DNA of 64,000 nucleotides from Tubiluchus corallicola (GCA_030141605.1 JAQGDQ010000208.1:62001-126000), one strand, 5' to 3'; shown: positions 11,618 through 24,480, counted from the stretch's first letter. The notes: generated from the sequence alone by a model not told the origin. Numbers and translations are program-made.

Positions 11618-11810
11618 TGTTTTAGCGATCAAAGTTAAGCAATGTCGATACTGGTCAGTGACTGGATGGATGACCGCCAGATTCAATCTAACTTTGGGCG
11701 ATTTCATTAGCCATGGTGATTTGGCTGTTTACCCGAGGCATTGAAGAAATGATGTAGGTCGTTGTGCTTTGTTAGGTCGTTGCTTTATTGTAACCCCCTT
11801 CTGTGAACTA
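11618..11810 (+). repeat. 5S rRNA-derived segment, probably the head of a SINE3-type element
   Basis: Bases 11632-11678 align without gaps over 47 nt to the internal-promoter half of animal 5S rRNA as I recall it. By my count 35 of 47 positions agree. This covers the A-box region (AAGTTAAGCA...GTCG), the intermediate element (CTGGTCAGT) and the C-box (TGGATGGATGACCGCC). The 5' third of 5S is not recognisable, and downstream sequence is unrelated to 5S (to TTATTGTAACCCCC near 11800). That fits a SINE with a 5S-derived pol III head, or a 5S pseudogene, better than a working rRNA gene. Confidence 0.65.
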
Positions 11811-12950
11811 CAGCATTTGGAGTATTAGCAGCAACATTTTGTCACCACAGCCACACGGCCACTGGTAAATTTGTAATGGCGCAGTCAAGTCTCTTTCAAA
11901 AAATGCAGCGCAACGTCCCGCGTTTCGATGGACATGTGGACTTTGATTGAGCGACTGAAGTTTCGACTGTTTGGTGCCAGAAGAGAAAGTTCGACGACAT
12001 CAATGATCTTGTTTAGAAACACAGCTTCTAATACGAACATTTCTCATCAACTTTCTTAATTTTTCGCAAGTACCGACAGACACATAAAAACATAATTATA
12101 ATTGCTTTGTAACTATTCTTAAAGCAAAGCATTAAATATTAACTATAGAAAATTTGTTCCGCGTACATTGTGATGGGAGCATAATAGTCGTCTAGGGTTT
12201 CCGCGAAGAAAACACTGTAATGATTTTTGTCTTAATGCTTGATATACTGCCGAGCAAAACCAAGGCGGCAAGTAGTCGTTTGTGCGATATCACTTCATGC
12301 GTTTGATGTGACTCTAATTTGTAATCAGAAATGGATAGCAGGACTGCAGCGAAGCGACAGGATGATCCATTACATAGCTTAGTACATCATGGAACGGCAA
12401 CTGAACACTGTAACACGGTAGTTTAACTGAAAACTCAATTATTGTATTCAGTTGTTTGGTGACAAGTATTTCTCGTAGGAGTCACAAAAGAGCAAAAAGG
12501 CGCTTAGATAAGTCTAAAACACCTGGGACAGTTGCAGTAATTCAAAACTCAGTTATTTCACTTTTCTGTTATAAATTTGCAGCTGACACTATGCAGACGC
12601 GCACACCCTGACACGCACACATGCACGCAAGAAAGCATACAAAACTGCAAGCTCTCAAAGTAGAAATCAAGAGACTTAGTGAATATGCAGTATAGTAGCT
12701 GATTAGGAAAGCCACGATGATTTTTCAGCTATTTTCAGGGATATGACCAGCGACACTGATACCTGTTTTGTGGAATGAAGCCAGTAGACAGACTTGGGCG
12801 AAAATGAACGACATTACAGCCCACAACAAACATTACAGCGACATTACAACAAACCACAGCCCACAGGTGAACTTGCTGACTGAGAACGCTATGCATAATT
12901 AACCAGTCAAAACCTGAAATTTTTAGGTGTCTAAGAGGAAGTAGAAACCC
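11811..12950. other. No recognised gene
   Basis: Ordinary AT-rich sequence with no coding signal that I can support on either strand. Confidence 0.5.
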
Positions 12951-12957
12951 ACATCGA

Positions 12958-13046
12958 TTAATACCACTACTTCTACTTCTACTACCACTACCACTACAAC
13001 TACAACAACTACTACTAGCCGCCGCCACCGCCACTATCGCCATCAT
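12958..13046. repeat. Degenerate trinucleotide repeat (ACT/ACC/GCC)n
   Basis: Triplets ACTTCT, ACCACT, ACAACT and CCGCCACC follow one another. The open frame on the opposite strand (Ala/Ser-rich) is an artefact of this repeat. Confidence 0.8.
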
Positions 13047-13648
13047 CAAAATTTTGCCTTGATATAGCGATCACTCGATCATCATTTTACGCAACTATGA
13101 GTAATTATGCAATGTACTAAATGCAAGTTCAAAAATCCGTCGATATCTCTAGCCTAGTTATAAAGAATGTGATACGTTAATAAAGGACAAAAAGACAAAA
13201 TAGTGGTAAAAAAATAATAGAATCCTTGGGACAACACTGCCTCGTAACCCTTTATATCTTTGCATCTTACAGCAATGACTAAATGTGGACATTTAATTTA
13301 GTTAGTGCCGCGACTTGCAGACGATGCTTATAAATTCATACATGATGACTGTGTGGACTGACATAAATTAAGATAATATATTAAATTCTAACATAATAAA
13401 GATGATATAATAAATTATTATAATGGTTATGATTATGACAATTAGGAGACCCTGAGCTGATGCTGTGGATAGTATTGCAAAGATGGCGTTGCTGAAATGA
13501 TATAGACTGCAAAAAAAGACAGTGAGAAGGAAGTGGCAAGCAGAAAAGAAGGCAGCAGAAGGAAAGAAATGAAAATAAAAAACTACATTAATGATAACAA
13601 CGATTGTGACGACTATATTCTAGAAAGGACAACTATTTACTGGCTACA

Positions 13649-13672
13649 TTATATACATATATATATATATAT
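13649..13672. repeat. Short (TA)n
   Basis: ACATATATATAT stretch just upstream of the CATA array. Confidence 0.8.
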
Positions 13673-13696
13673 GCTAATTAACCGCTTTCATTACAA

Positions 13697-13901
13697 CATA
13701 TGTACATACGTACATACATACATACATACATACATACATACATACATACATACATACATACATACATACATACATACATACATACATACATACATACATA
13801 CATACATACATACATACATACATACATACATACATACATACATACATACATACATACATACATACATACATACATACATACATACATACATACATACATA
13901 C
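13697..13901. repeat. (CATA)n microsatellite, about 48 near-perfect units
   Basis: Practically uninterrupted tetranucleotide repeat of about 190 bp, with slightly variant units (CATATGTA, CATACGTA) at its left end. It is open in several frames on both strands (Thr-Tyr-Ile-His and Met-Tyr-Val-Cys patterns), none of them genuine. Confidence 0.97.
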
Positions 13902-13989
13902 TTTTTGATGCGTGGCAATAAAAACAAAAGCATTTTATAGTAATCAGAAGTCAAGAAGAAAACGTTTAATAGATCGCACATCCATCACG

Positions 13990-14580
13990 GAAATGACAGA
14001 TGAAACCCAAGCAGAGTGTGTTTAATCACACAAACAGAATATATTACATTCTTTTTCGAAAATGAAATTAACTAGCGAAGTTGTTTTTAATAAATTACTA
14101 AAAAGCAATTATTATTGGAATTATTATATAAAACTATTTACAGTAAAACTGTTGAAAAAAATTTCTACGCAGAACGCTAAGGTAGTTAATGTCATAGAAA
14201 AAAATAATGGTGCACGTTACAAGCACTGATTAACATAATTATCACAATACACGAATAATAATGGCAGCATATCAGGAGCAGTTATAAGACGTAAGCACGA
14301 AATTCACACAATTACCCTTACCAGCCTATGATCTGAAAACTGCGTTCTTTATATCTACATGCAGAGTTATATTTACATAATAATAGAGTTTAAAAGGTTC
14401 CGTAACCTTATCGAAACGCCGCTACTATGTGCAGGTCATTTCAGACAATTTTACAGCATTTCGTGAGCGGAAACTTCGAGAAATTACGCGTTTGTTCCAT
14501 ATGCCCACCCGCAACAACGTACGCGGATGCGGAAGATAACACATTTAAAGGTGGGGAGGAACACACTTGGCTCATTACAA
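13990..14580. other. No recognised gene
   Basis: AT-rich sequence without a supportable exon. Confidence 0.45.
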
Positions 14581-14589
14581 GTGTGATCA

Positions 14590-14805
14590 ATTACGACTTT
14601 TTATTTTTTCTTTCTTTGTTTTATCTTGTTCTTTTTTCTTTCTCTTCTTGCTTTGATTTTCTTCCTTCTATCTTTTATTCGTTTATTTGTTTGTTCGTTC
14701 GTTCATGCATGCGTGTATTTATTTATTTATTCATTCATTCATTCGTTCATTCACATTTTCTTTCATTATTTCTTTCTCTCTCTCTTTCTTTTCTACCTTT
14801 CCGTG
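14590..14805. repeat. Pyrimidine-rich low-complexity tract with (ATTC)n core
   Basis: A T/C-rich stretch (CTTT, TTCT variants) containing ATTTATTTATTC and ATTCATTCATTC tetramers near 14718-14752. Phe/Ser-rich open frames here are repeat artefacts. Confidence 0.8.
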
Positions 14806-14809
14806 TTGT

Positions 14810-15655
14810 TTCTCGCAATTTTTGCAAAGTAAGAAGGGCCAAAGAAGAGGCTGTTATGTCCTACAACTTTGCACTTAGTGGATCCAAAAAGACTGTAGTT
14901 ACATGACAGCAAGTAAGCCTGTCAGAACTTTTATACTGCAACATGTTAAAGCTCAAGGATATAAATACTCTTAATAACAGTCACAAACGAGGATACACAT
15001 TATCCAAAGATACACGGAGTTCCCAGGAGCGTTAAGGAGAGATTACACAAGAAGGTGAAGCAGTGGAATCTGTAAGGTGATAATCTCGAGCGAACAAAGG
15101 AAAAAATGCCATCACGCGCTGCCATCTTAAACTTTTGATAATTTTAGCATTCACATCTATTCATTGTTAATTTCAGTGATATACACTTAACATTTTTCTT
15201 CTATATGTATATAAATATGTATAATATATATGTATAAATATCAGTGTGTGTGTGGAGTTTGAAAGCAACTTGCAAGTTAATTCTATTAACTTTGACTAAC
15301 TTTGATAATGCGAAAGGTTTGATTGATTCGACCTGCTGTTGAACCCTAAATGTTCCCAAATTCTTCGGGGGCAGAATGTTATGATGTTGAATATGTAACT
15401 AACAACAATATCAATTGGTTCCGGTACTTTGGTTTGGTGTTCTTTACGCAGGTTGCCTTAGCTTGTAATTGTCTTATTTGTCATTTGAATGGCGCTGTTC
15501 TTAAAATTAGAATAAAGCCACATTTCAAGTATTTACCGCCTTCCCGGCTCGTACGCCTAACTACGTACCAGCATCAGTAGCCCAAATGGAGCGAGTAACA
15601 GGTGAACAAACACGTATTATATTAACTGTAACGATCAACAGCCAAGGAGATTAAC
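14810..15655. other. No recognised gene
   Basis: Nothing coding is recognised. A short TG repeat (about 15243-15252) and a TATGTATA-rich patch lie near 15200-15240. Confidence 0.45.
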
Positions 15656-15659
15656 ATCA

Positions 15660-15867
15660 GCTATTAAAGGAAAGGCCAAGCTGTCTAGGAGGTTAGGCTT
15701 ATTTCAACACACACACACGCACACACACACGCACACGCACGCACGCACGCACGCGCGCGCACACACACACACACACACATATATATAGTTCGCGAAAAAT
15801 TTTAGGATTTTGTAATAAAACTGCAATAAGCGCCTCGTGTAATTAATAAAATCACTTTAAAGTCGCA
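15660..15867 (+). repeat. Interspersed repeat copy A with embedded CA/CG microsatellite
   Basis: Begins TTAAAGGAAAGGCCAAGC, followed by TTAGGCTTATTTCAA and a (CA)n/(CG)n tract at 15707-15780. Next comes ATATATAGTTCGCGAAAAAT and ATAAGCGCCTCGTGTAATTA, ending TTTAAAGTCGC. It is followed immediately by copy B; a third copy is at 20.8 kb. Confidence 0.85.
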
Positions 15868-15908
15868 CACTCACGCACGCACGCATGCACGCGCGCACGC
15901 ACGCACGC

Positions 15909-15971
<63 letters not shown>

Positions 15972-16110
15972 GTTCGCGAAAAATTTAAGATTTTGTAATA
16001 AAACTGTAATAAGCGCCTCGTGTAATTAGTAAAATCACTTTAAAGTCGCGATCATTTCATGCATGGACGCTCCCATTTTCAATGTTCATTCTTCTTCCAA
16101 TGACGTCATT
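15868..16110 (+). repeat. Interspersed repeat copy B with longer CA microsatellite
   Basis: Repeats the microsatellite plus ATATATAGTTCGCGAAAAAT...ATAAGCGCCTCGTGTAATTA module about 183 bp after copy A, with only a few substitutions. It then runs on into CGATCATTTCATGCATGG and a GACGTCAT-containing end. Confidence 0.85.
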
Positions 16111-16149
16111 CGTCTTGAAGAAATGTAGCACACTGTCAATCTTCATCAA

Positions 16150-17440
16150 AAGTATAAGTTTTTACAAAAAAATTAGATAGGTAATTTTCTAATATTTTTG
16201 CGTGAATATTAGGTAACCTGCAGAAGTTTGAATTAATTTAGTCAGCGCACGATTACGGCAAGCCACGACAAGCTTACGAAAAGTCACGAAGTCTCCCAGT
16301 TACGTCATGATTTTCAAGTGAATGGTGGCAACCACTATGCCTGAAAATTTCTGTTCAGAGTTAGTATATTTTAGATTTATGCTTTATAGGTAGTTCTCTG
16401 CAAATTTCTTTGTAGTATTTTTCTAAGTTTAAGTGATAACAGCTAAATAAACCCAACATACTGAGTGACTTATTTTTCCGTTACATTTTACTCCGTTTTC
16501 TTTAAGAAACATGGCTGCTCTTAGATACGTTATCCCTTCTTGTAATTCCGAGGTGTTGGGGCAATAGACAATCTTACGATATTCTGAAGAGCATCAACTG
16601 CAGCCCCTGGGTACATTTGGAGTGGTATTTACTTGGCATCTATCGATTACGTACTTTGCTTAACTTAGTTTGGCCATTTGTATTATGAAGCTTTACCAGC
16701 GTCAATGCAATAACATTGCCCCAGCGTCCGTTGCAACTTGGGCAAAACTCATACAGTAATGCAATCACTTTCAATGAACTCACACTCCAATTCTGCAGAG
16801 ACTCGAAGATAGCAACGTACAATTGGCGAGCTTTCCGCAAAAGCATGCATAATTTAGGAGAAGTATATAATTCTGAATGTTACTGCCATTATTTGCTGCT
16901 GTAACAATAGCATGGAAGGTAATAAATGACAAGAGTTTTTTTCCCAAATCACGCTGCTTGTTCAAGTAGCTGACTACAATGTAGGAAGGTAAATAATAAT
17001 AGCCACGTATTTTAATTATATTCATGTTTATGCCACTTAGCATTGATACTTATGCCTACTTAGCAAGTATACATGTAGTTATATTTGTAATAAATATAAG
17101 TTTTGTGATGTTCATAAAATCCAGAAACCCAAAACTAAAATAGCAAACATTAAAAACTTGTACTTAACAGTATTTCGCAAGCGATGGTTTTCGATATAAT
17201 GGAATTAAGTGCTTTAAATGTACAAAATTTTATATATATTCTCTGACAACAACCGTTCCTTACACAAAGGAAGTGCAGTATTTTCAAACAAAAAGCACAC
17301 CATGTATCGATTGCTCGGTACAATATCATTTATTCTGCGTCAATAATTTAAAATATCGCGCTTGTCTTTATTTGATTTGGGGATCTTAAATTCTCTTTCG
17401 CTATTCGACCAAGGGTATTAGCGCTCGTAAAACTGAGCCA
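16150..17440. other. No recognised gene
   Basis: No exon or element is recognised; ordinary AT-rich sequence. Confidence 0.45.
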
Positions 17441-17454
17441 CGTCGTCTCCACGA

Positions 17455-17690
17455 AAATACATCTAGCAGCGAATGGCTATTCCGTGGAAGCCGAGTTGCC
17501 TTCAGAGGGATTAGCCCATTAACTGCCCGTGGAGTTCCTCAAGGCTCCATGTTATCGCCTTTCCCATTTAGTTTATAAATTAACAAGATTTTAGTACCAG
17601 CTTGCAAAATGAGGATAGCTTTGTTTATAATTACGAAATGTTGTCATAACACACTAAACTGTAAAAGCGGGATATACTTGTGATTCCAAA
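17455..17690 (+). pseudogene. Decayed LINE reverse-transcriptase fragment
   Basis: The plus strand reads SSEWLFRGSRVAFRGISPLT then ARGVPQGSMLSPFPFSL, a stop, INKILVPACKMRIALFI. The GVPQGS motif lies at 17531-17548. The order (W...G.R......G.S......GVPQGS.L.P..F...IN.I........ALF) is the centre of a non-LTR reverse-transcriptase domain just before the YADD box, which is lost. The in-frame TAA shows it is dead. It shares the region but not the strand with the 4.85 kb fragment. Confidence 0.85.
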
Positions 17691-17699
17691 GGGTTAAGG

Positions 17700-20290
17700 A
17701 ATGTACCCATTCGCCTGAAATATTCATCCATCCAATGGGTAGACAATTATTTCTCTGTGCTACAGTCATCATTCCTAAATCCGTGTAGGTTTTATTAGGA
17801 TCAGGAAAGCCAAAGAATCCGTATGGACTATGAATTCTCGTTAAGGATAGGCTCAGCAGAAAATAAGTAATGGAAAAGAATTTAATTTTATAATCTTTAT
17901 TATAAACTACTGTTACAAATTTATTCTTTAGCCTTTAGTTTGCATGTTTCAGATAACTGATGCTTTAGAAAAACGTGCACATGCATAATGATACACATTA
18001 TTGTGAAACAAAGTGCGTGTTCAGATTTTTTGAAGATAGTTAAAGTTGAGCGTACAATGAGCTATTTATCTTAGAAAATATTCCAAAAAATTGAACACTA
18101 AAATTGTGTTTCCTCTATGAAAAATTTACCTTATTGAATTCGAATAGGCCAGACGCAGCCATTTTAATGGTTGGTCGCTATTAAGGTAATTGAAACAAGT
18201 AGTAAACTTCATTTTATACTGCTGCACAAATTATAGCTTAGCTCTTGTTTACTTGTTTTTGAGCTAATGTTGCATGTTGGATCGTATTATCTCTGAAGTC
18301 ATGGTAGCCAGTTGACCGTTGGAGGGAATTATTCAATTACGTACTAAGTATCTTCTTTTCTGCCAACCCAAGCGTTTCAAAGAAATAAAAGTGCGCGTAC
18401 AAGTTTATTCAGTGCATTTTACAGATAATTCAAAATTCAACAAAATTTCCTCTTTAAATAAAGTGTTTACAAACTTGATATGACAAAGCACCTGACATCT
18501 GAACAATGCATTATTTGGCTTCGTTCTACGATTCAAATGTTACCTACTAAAGTGCGTATAACAGAACTCGAAATACAACTAATATTAAAAATTTATTTTC
18601 TTGTGCAAGAAGAATGCGTACACAACACAGCTGCAAAATTAATGTGTACTAGAACGTTTACGTTTTATTAGTTATAAATGTTTTACGCTGCGCTTAATTG
18701 TTGAAATTTTAAAATATTTTTTTAGAAAACAAAGCAACTCATTTACATTTTTGACTAACTACTTTATAGTTCTACTTTCTGCTTATTGCTATTGTTTGTT
18801 GCTATTATTTTGTAACTAACAAATATATTGTATTTCTTCTCACATGCTTCTTAAAATGAAAAAATGATAAAAATGATCGTCGACAAAAAAAAGTCGTGAT
18901 CTGATAGCTTGTCTAAAAGTTTCTTTTATTAAAAGAATATAGTAGAAGCTGTTTATTAGACTCACTATATTAGAAAATAATTATATATTTGTTCGATTGA
19001 TGTAACAAGTTCAGACTCAAATATTAGCACAACTGCACAAATTAGAATGTATTTTGCAATACATGTATGCGCATTTGTTACTTTAGTTACAACGTTTACT
19101 GGTACTTAACAGTTACTGATTAATAAATTATTAACTTGGCTGTTTGTCCAGGAAAGTATATGCTTGATAAAGTTTGGTGATCGAATTTACTTATGTGTTC
19201 TTAGTTGTTTAAGCGTATGTCTGTTATCCTCACACTTCAATTTTTTTCGTTTTCCTCTGATGATAAATCATGCAGGAATTTTACTACTCCTGAATATTTA
19301 CTATCACTACCGAATATTTATAAGTCGTGTGGTGCACGTGTAGTAAATCATTTTACACGATAATAGTGTACCAGCAAAAGCAAAGTACTGCAACTACCGC
19401 TGAGTTTTTACTATGGTCTGAGACAGTTGCAATTGTACCATGTACTGATGCCTCTACCAGTCATCTCTGCCATGATATCCATTTACTCAAGCGAAGCTGT
19501 AGATTATTGATTCCCATCAAACGTTCCAGACTGCCAAGAAGTATTGTCAAAGCAAACACTTTTATATTAACAGTGTCCTAAGTTTGCATTTGTAGTTCAT
19601 CACACGACCTGGCTTTGGCCAGTGCACACAGAGCAAGCTAGTTCCTTGTTATCATAAAATCCAGAACGTTTGTTAAAACTAGGAATCCTTATTTGTTTAC
19701 CTTTGATTATCTATTAAGGTGCAACATGTAAAAAGTAGCCAGTAATAAAGAAAAACAGTCATGAACTGCAAAATAATCCCATTGTAGCGATACAGAAGTA
19801 ACAATGCAAATTTTTGGCCAAAAGTGAAGAACCCTGACTGAGTAATAAATAAAAATTTGTGAATAATGAGGAATAATCGTGTAGTAGAGTAGTATCAAAC
19901 AACAATGGTGAATGTATAAGATATTAAAGTATGTGTTGCCAACGGTCAAGGTCATCTGCTTTCAAAAGTGTTTGCATAATCTAAGCTAACAAAATTTTAT
20001 TACGCCAAATAAATACCAAGATAAATTGGCAGTGTATAGCAACTCTGAATGTATTCACCAATTTATTAATAATAGTATTAATTATTAATTCATTCATTAA
20101 TTATTCTAAAAAACATTTTAGCTACATCGCTTATTTGAATACAGATAGAAAATTTGTAACTAAAAACTTTATTTAGATTTTTCATCAATTGTTGCTAAAA
20201 TTCAGGTTATTAATCAATTACGAACTTATTTAGAGTTGCTTTATATTGTATTTTTTAAAGTTTTTGGACACTAGAATTTTTTTTACAAAG
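17700..20290. other. No recognised gene
   Basis: AT-rich with only short, featureless open frames. No exon is supported. Confidence 0.45.
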
Positions 20291-20299
20291 TGGCAGACA

Positions 20300-20560
20300 A
20301 GAAGAATATTAAAATAAATAGCCAAAGATAAAGATAAGGATAAAATAAAAGTAAACGAAAAGGTAGAAATAAAGATAAAAGTAAAGTAATGGTAAACGTA
20401 AAGTAAAGGTAAAGAGATAGATATAAATACGAATATAAATATGAATAAAAATAAACTAGCACAAATACAAAACGGAAACGAATACGAAGACGAAGACGAA
20501 GATAAAGATAAAGGCAAAAGCAAAGACAAAGACAAAACTAAAGATAAAGATAAACTGTTT
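20300..20560. repeat. Degenerate hexamer repeat (AAAGAT/GATAAA/GACGAA)n
   Basis: Purine-rich six-base repeats such as AAAGATAAAGGCAAAAGC and AATACGAAGACGAAGACG. It gives Phe/Ser-rich open frames on the minus strand that are not genes. It resembles the repeat at 1970-2170. Confidence 0.85.
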
Positions 20561-20805
20561 TGTTCTTGAAACCGTAATTCTTTGCCCTCGGATATTATTG
20601 CTTGCAGTTATGCCAGAAATAATACTATAAATGCGGACGACCATAGGTCGTGGTCAAGCTGTAGAAGTCACCCAAATGATCCAAATAATGTTAGCCAAAT
20701 AAAAATATGGCGCAACATAAGACTGTTACAAAATGTCACAAATGTCAGTATAAACCACAACGCTGCAAGACTTTCAAGTTCTACAACATTTGTTTTTAAG
20801 TAAAA

Positions 20806-20998
20806 TGAATAATTTAAAGGAAAAGCTAAATCTCTCGGGAAGTTGAGCTTACTTTAATATAAGAGAAAAATGTTGAAAAGTTTTAGCAAAAAATTGTGAT
20901 AAGCGCCTCGCGTAATTAGTAAAATCAGTTTAAAGTCACAATCATCTCAGGATTGGGGCGCTCATAAATGGCGTCACATCCGGTTACCGTGCATTATA
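20806..20998 (+). repeat. Interspersed repeat copy C, without the CA microsatellite
   Basis: Aligns to copies A/B at 15.7-16.1 kb: TTTAAAGGAAAAGCTAAATC, GAGCTTACTTTAAT, then AAAAAATTGTGATAAGCGCC, TCGCGTAATTAGTAAAATCA, TTTAAAGTCACAATCATC and GCGCTCATAAATGGCGTCAC. The CA tract of A and B is replaced by a short AT-rich stretch. The similarity is clear but diverged. Confidence 0.8.
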
Positions 20999-20999
20999 A

Positions 21000-22110
21000 A
21001 CACTTATCCCGCTAGGTGCTTGAGCAATCTTTTTTGTAGGCGCAGTTACAGTTATCAACTATAAACAATCCAAAAAATCGAACTAGAGATTATTAATACT
21101 ATTTTTTATGAAGTTCGCTGCCCGCTATGTTATTAAAAACCGTTACTGATAGTAGCATAATTACCTGAAATTAATACAGACATAGTAACAGAATAATTAT
21201 TTTAACAAGCTAAAACCGAACTCTATAAACTACGTAACCCGCCCGGCACCTACTATATGCTCGCAGAATTTCATGCTTATCTGAAAGTCCTCAAATATAC
21301 CTGCAGCGAATTCGTTTGGTGGGAAATGAGAAATATTTACATTTCTTTTGCATTTTTAAGCAGGGCGTTTTGTGTGCGTATATTGTGTGGTAATTTCAAT
21401 ATTTTAATTGTATATTGAAACACCATGAATAGTTCGAGGGGTGTTTTTTCCTTTAACAAATGACAAAAGCATTCTTTTCATGTTACAAAATTGTTGAAGA
21501 TATGCAATCTAAAAGAGACGCATCTCGTATAAAATCTTATCAGTAAGTTCTTGCTTGTACGCCTTTCCGATTGTATGAGCCTGGAGATGATTTATTTCCT
21601 CAAAAAGGTAATGAGAGTGATTGCTAACATTTTCTTCGATGTTGCATTGATCAGGCATCGGAAGAGCAAAAAAGAACACAAAGAAGAAGAATCACACTAA
21701 TGAGTCCTAATGATAAAAAAGCTTTACATTGCTGCGTCTGTGAAAGTTTATTCAATATCCGCGCTAGGTATTTTAATGGCAGTCACGTTACAAGGCGCAG
21801 CACATTTCAGTAATCGGCTCTTCTCAGTTAAAATAAAAACGTTATCAGATATGAAAGACCTAGGTGTTGGTGTAAAGCTGCTAATGTGTAAAAGGAGGTG
21901 GAGCGTTTTAATGCTAAGACCGCTTTATTAAAAATTCAGTTTCTGAAACAAAATCCATTGGATTCGCTAAGCCAGCTTCTATTTATAAAATACGTTAACT
22001 TTTATGTGTGTGCATATAATACTTGCTTACAAGCTGCCTGTCATTAGTTGTTTCTGCATGACAATTATTGTTTTGCGATCATTAGCATAACATATAAAGA
22101 TGCAGCGTAT
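21000..22110. other. No recognised gene
   Basis: No supportable exon, RNA or element was seen. Confidence 0.45.
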
Positions 22111-22118
22111 ATACGTGA

Positions 22119-22362
<244 letters not shown>

Positions 22363-22379
22363 TCGCTAATTTTTCATTG

Positions 22380-24180
22380 TTGCGTGCTTTTAACAATAAT
22401 ACTTAAGTGGGTAGTAAAGCATTCATCTATGAAGGAAACTTGTTGCGCAAACAATAGGCGTTGTACCGGATTAGCAGAACAAAACCCAGTCATGACATCA
22501 ATAGAGCCTTGCGAAATCATGCGTTAGTCCAGCAACAAATTTTGGAATTTCCCAAGCAAATTTTGCACGCCCAGTTTTTACTTATTATTGTCAACGGTAC
22601 ACAGCAGCGCTCGATTACTTTTTTCGTCGCAAACGCGTAAATTAAACTTCTTAGGTATTTTGATAATTCTTGTAGATATCAACATATTTTACTTTGCATC
22701 ATAGGTGAGCACGGAGCTGTCGTCAGAAAAAGTTGTCATGTTTTCTTTTGAGTATATGGAAAGCACGTACAAGTCTCACTGCTGACACCATGTTATAGCT
22801 ACATTGTAAAACTGTAAGTTGGGAAATAGAGCATAGACATTCCTCAGTTACTATGGTCAAGTGTGCTGCATATTCAACATGTTTGGATATCTCTACGTTA
22901 AAGGAAGCTGTTTTTGACACCTGCAAATGATTAATTTCCCACTTTGCATGTATGGAGAAAGATTAATAGCAACACAAAAATCTGTAAAAGGCAATACTGA
23001 GCACCAGACACAGCGCGTCAATAATGAAACATCTGCCGTTAAATTGTATATTATTCAAGTTTACTAAACCTTAGGTAACCTTCAGCGAATGGCTTCAGCC
23101 TTGCTTATACGCTACAGATCTCCGTAGACTAATAAAAGGTCAGAGAAGGAGCAAAATGCGTTATTGTAGAAAGCTCTCATGTTTCCTTAAATTCCCCGTA
23201 TAGTTTCTGTGTGACGTTGCGTTTACCCGAGAAGTGTGCCCGTTAATGACTTCGTAATTGCAAGGTTTTGTGCTGTTTCAATCAAAGGACAGCGACATTT
23301 AAAACTAATTCTCTTTCAAGAGGTACATAATTCAGTAAACTAACACTGTAAGCAGTCGTATTTTTCAAATATAGAATATAATTCTTGCTTAACTATGCGT
23401 GCTATCAACTATCAACCCACTGAACATTACTAATTGTAAAAAGTACATGATTTCAGCAATACCACAAGGCTAGTTTATTCAGTTATATTGAGACACTCCA
23501 TGCAGTTTATATAACCACATTCTGACACAAAAGTGATGCGTGTTATACTATAACGCTGGCATACAACCAATAGATAACTCATTCGCTATTACCAAACTTC
23601 GCGGCGTTAGTAATTTAACATTTGGTCGGCGTGAAGTCCTTTTATGGCACACCACGGCCGAATCGGCCAATTTGGCAAACTTCTTGTTCTTGTTTAATTG
23701 TTCGCGGCACAAATTTGTCATTAGCTATAATTTCCCAGTTGGTATACGCTCTGCTCGTTGCTGTTTCATAATATTTCACAAGGTGGCTAATATAAGTCAA
23801 TTAGTAGTACATCAAATAGGCTGCTGATTATTGTCTACCAAATTACGATTTATGATTCGATCTATGGAATCCCGCATGGGACATCGCAAAATTTTGCGAA
23901 ACTGTGAAATCGCACTCTCAGCTGTAATTAATAATTAATTTATTTTTCGCAGTGCATGCTGAATCACCATGCAAACTTTATTTTGTCCAGGGACAGTATT
24001 GTGACCCCCAAACATCACACAATTTACTATAATTTATGAAATTAGACGCTTGCTATAAAGTGCGATAGTAGGCCTCAAGTATTCAAATACCAGAAAAGCA
24101 GCTCGAAGCTGTTGAATGAAGAAGAGGCTGCTCATGGTGAAAAGATTTGACGATGTGAAAATGATTTGATGATTTGAACA
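22380..24180. other. No recognised gene
   Basis: AT-rich with no supportable exon. Confidence 0.45.
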
Positions 24181-24189
24181 TTTATCACC

Positions 24190-24480
24190 ATTTTCATCAT
24201 CATTACTGAAACAATCGTCACGCGACTATTATCACCATCATCGCAATATTAGTGAGTGTCACCATCATTGTGTCGTCATCATCACCATCGACAAGAACAA
24301 GAACAAGAGCAATAGCAACACAACAACGACGATGGTAGTGATGACGACACGAGGGAAATGATGAAATGATACTCAGTGGCGGCGGCAAGGACAACAACAG
24401 CAACAGCAACAACAACAACAACATCAGCAACAACGACAACGACGACGACGACGACAACAACAACAACAAACACAATAAAC
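24190..24480. repeat. Degenerate trinucleotide repeats (CAT, CAA, GAC, AAC)n
   Basis: ATCATC/CACCAT triplets grade into CAACAACAAC and ACGACGACG. Val/Leu/Ser homopolymer frames on the minus strand result from this. Confidence 0.85.

Noticed and set aside
13533-13981. Open frames of up to 135 codons on both strands across the CATA array
   Set aside because: They exist only because a 4-bp repeat without stops is open in several frames; the composition is purely periodic.
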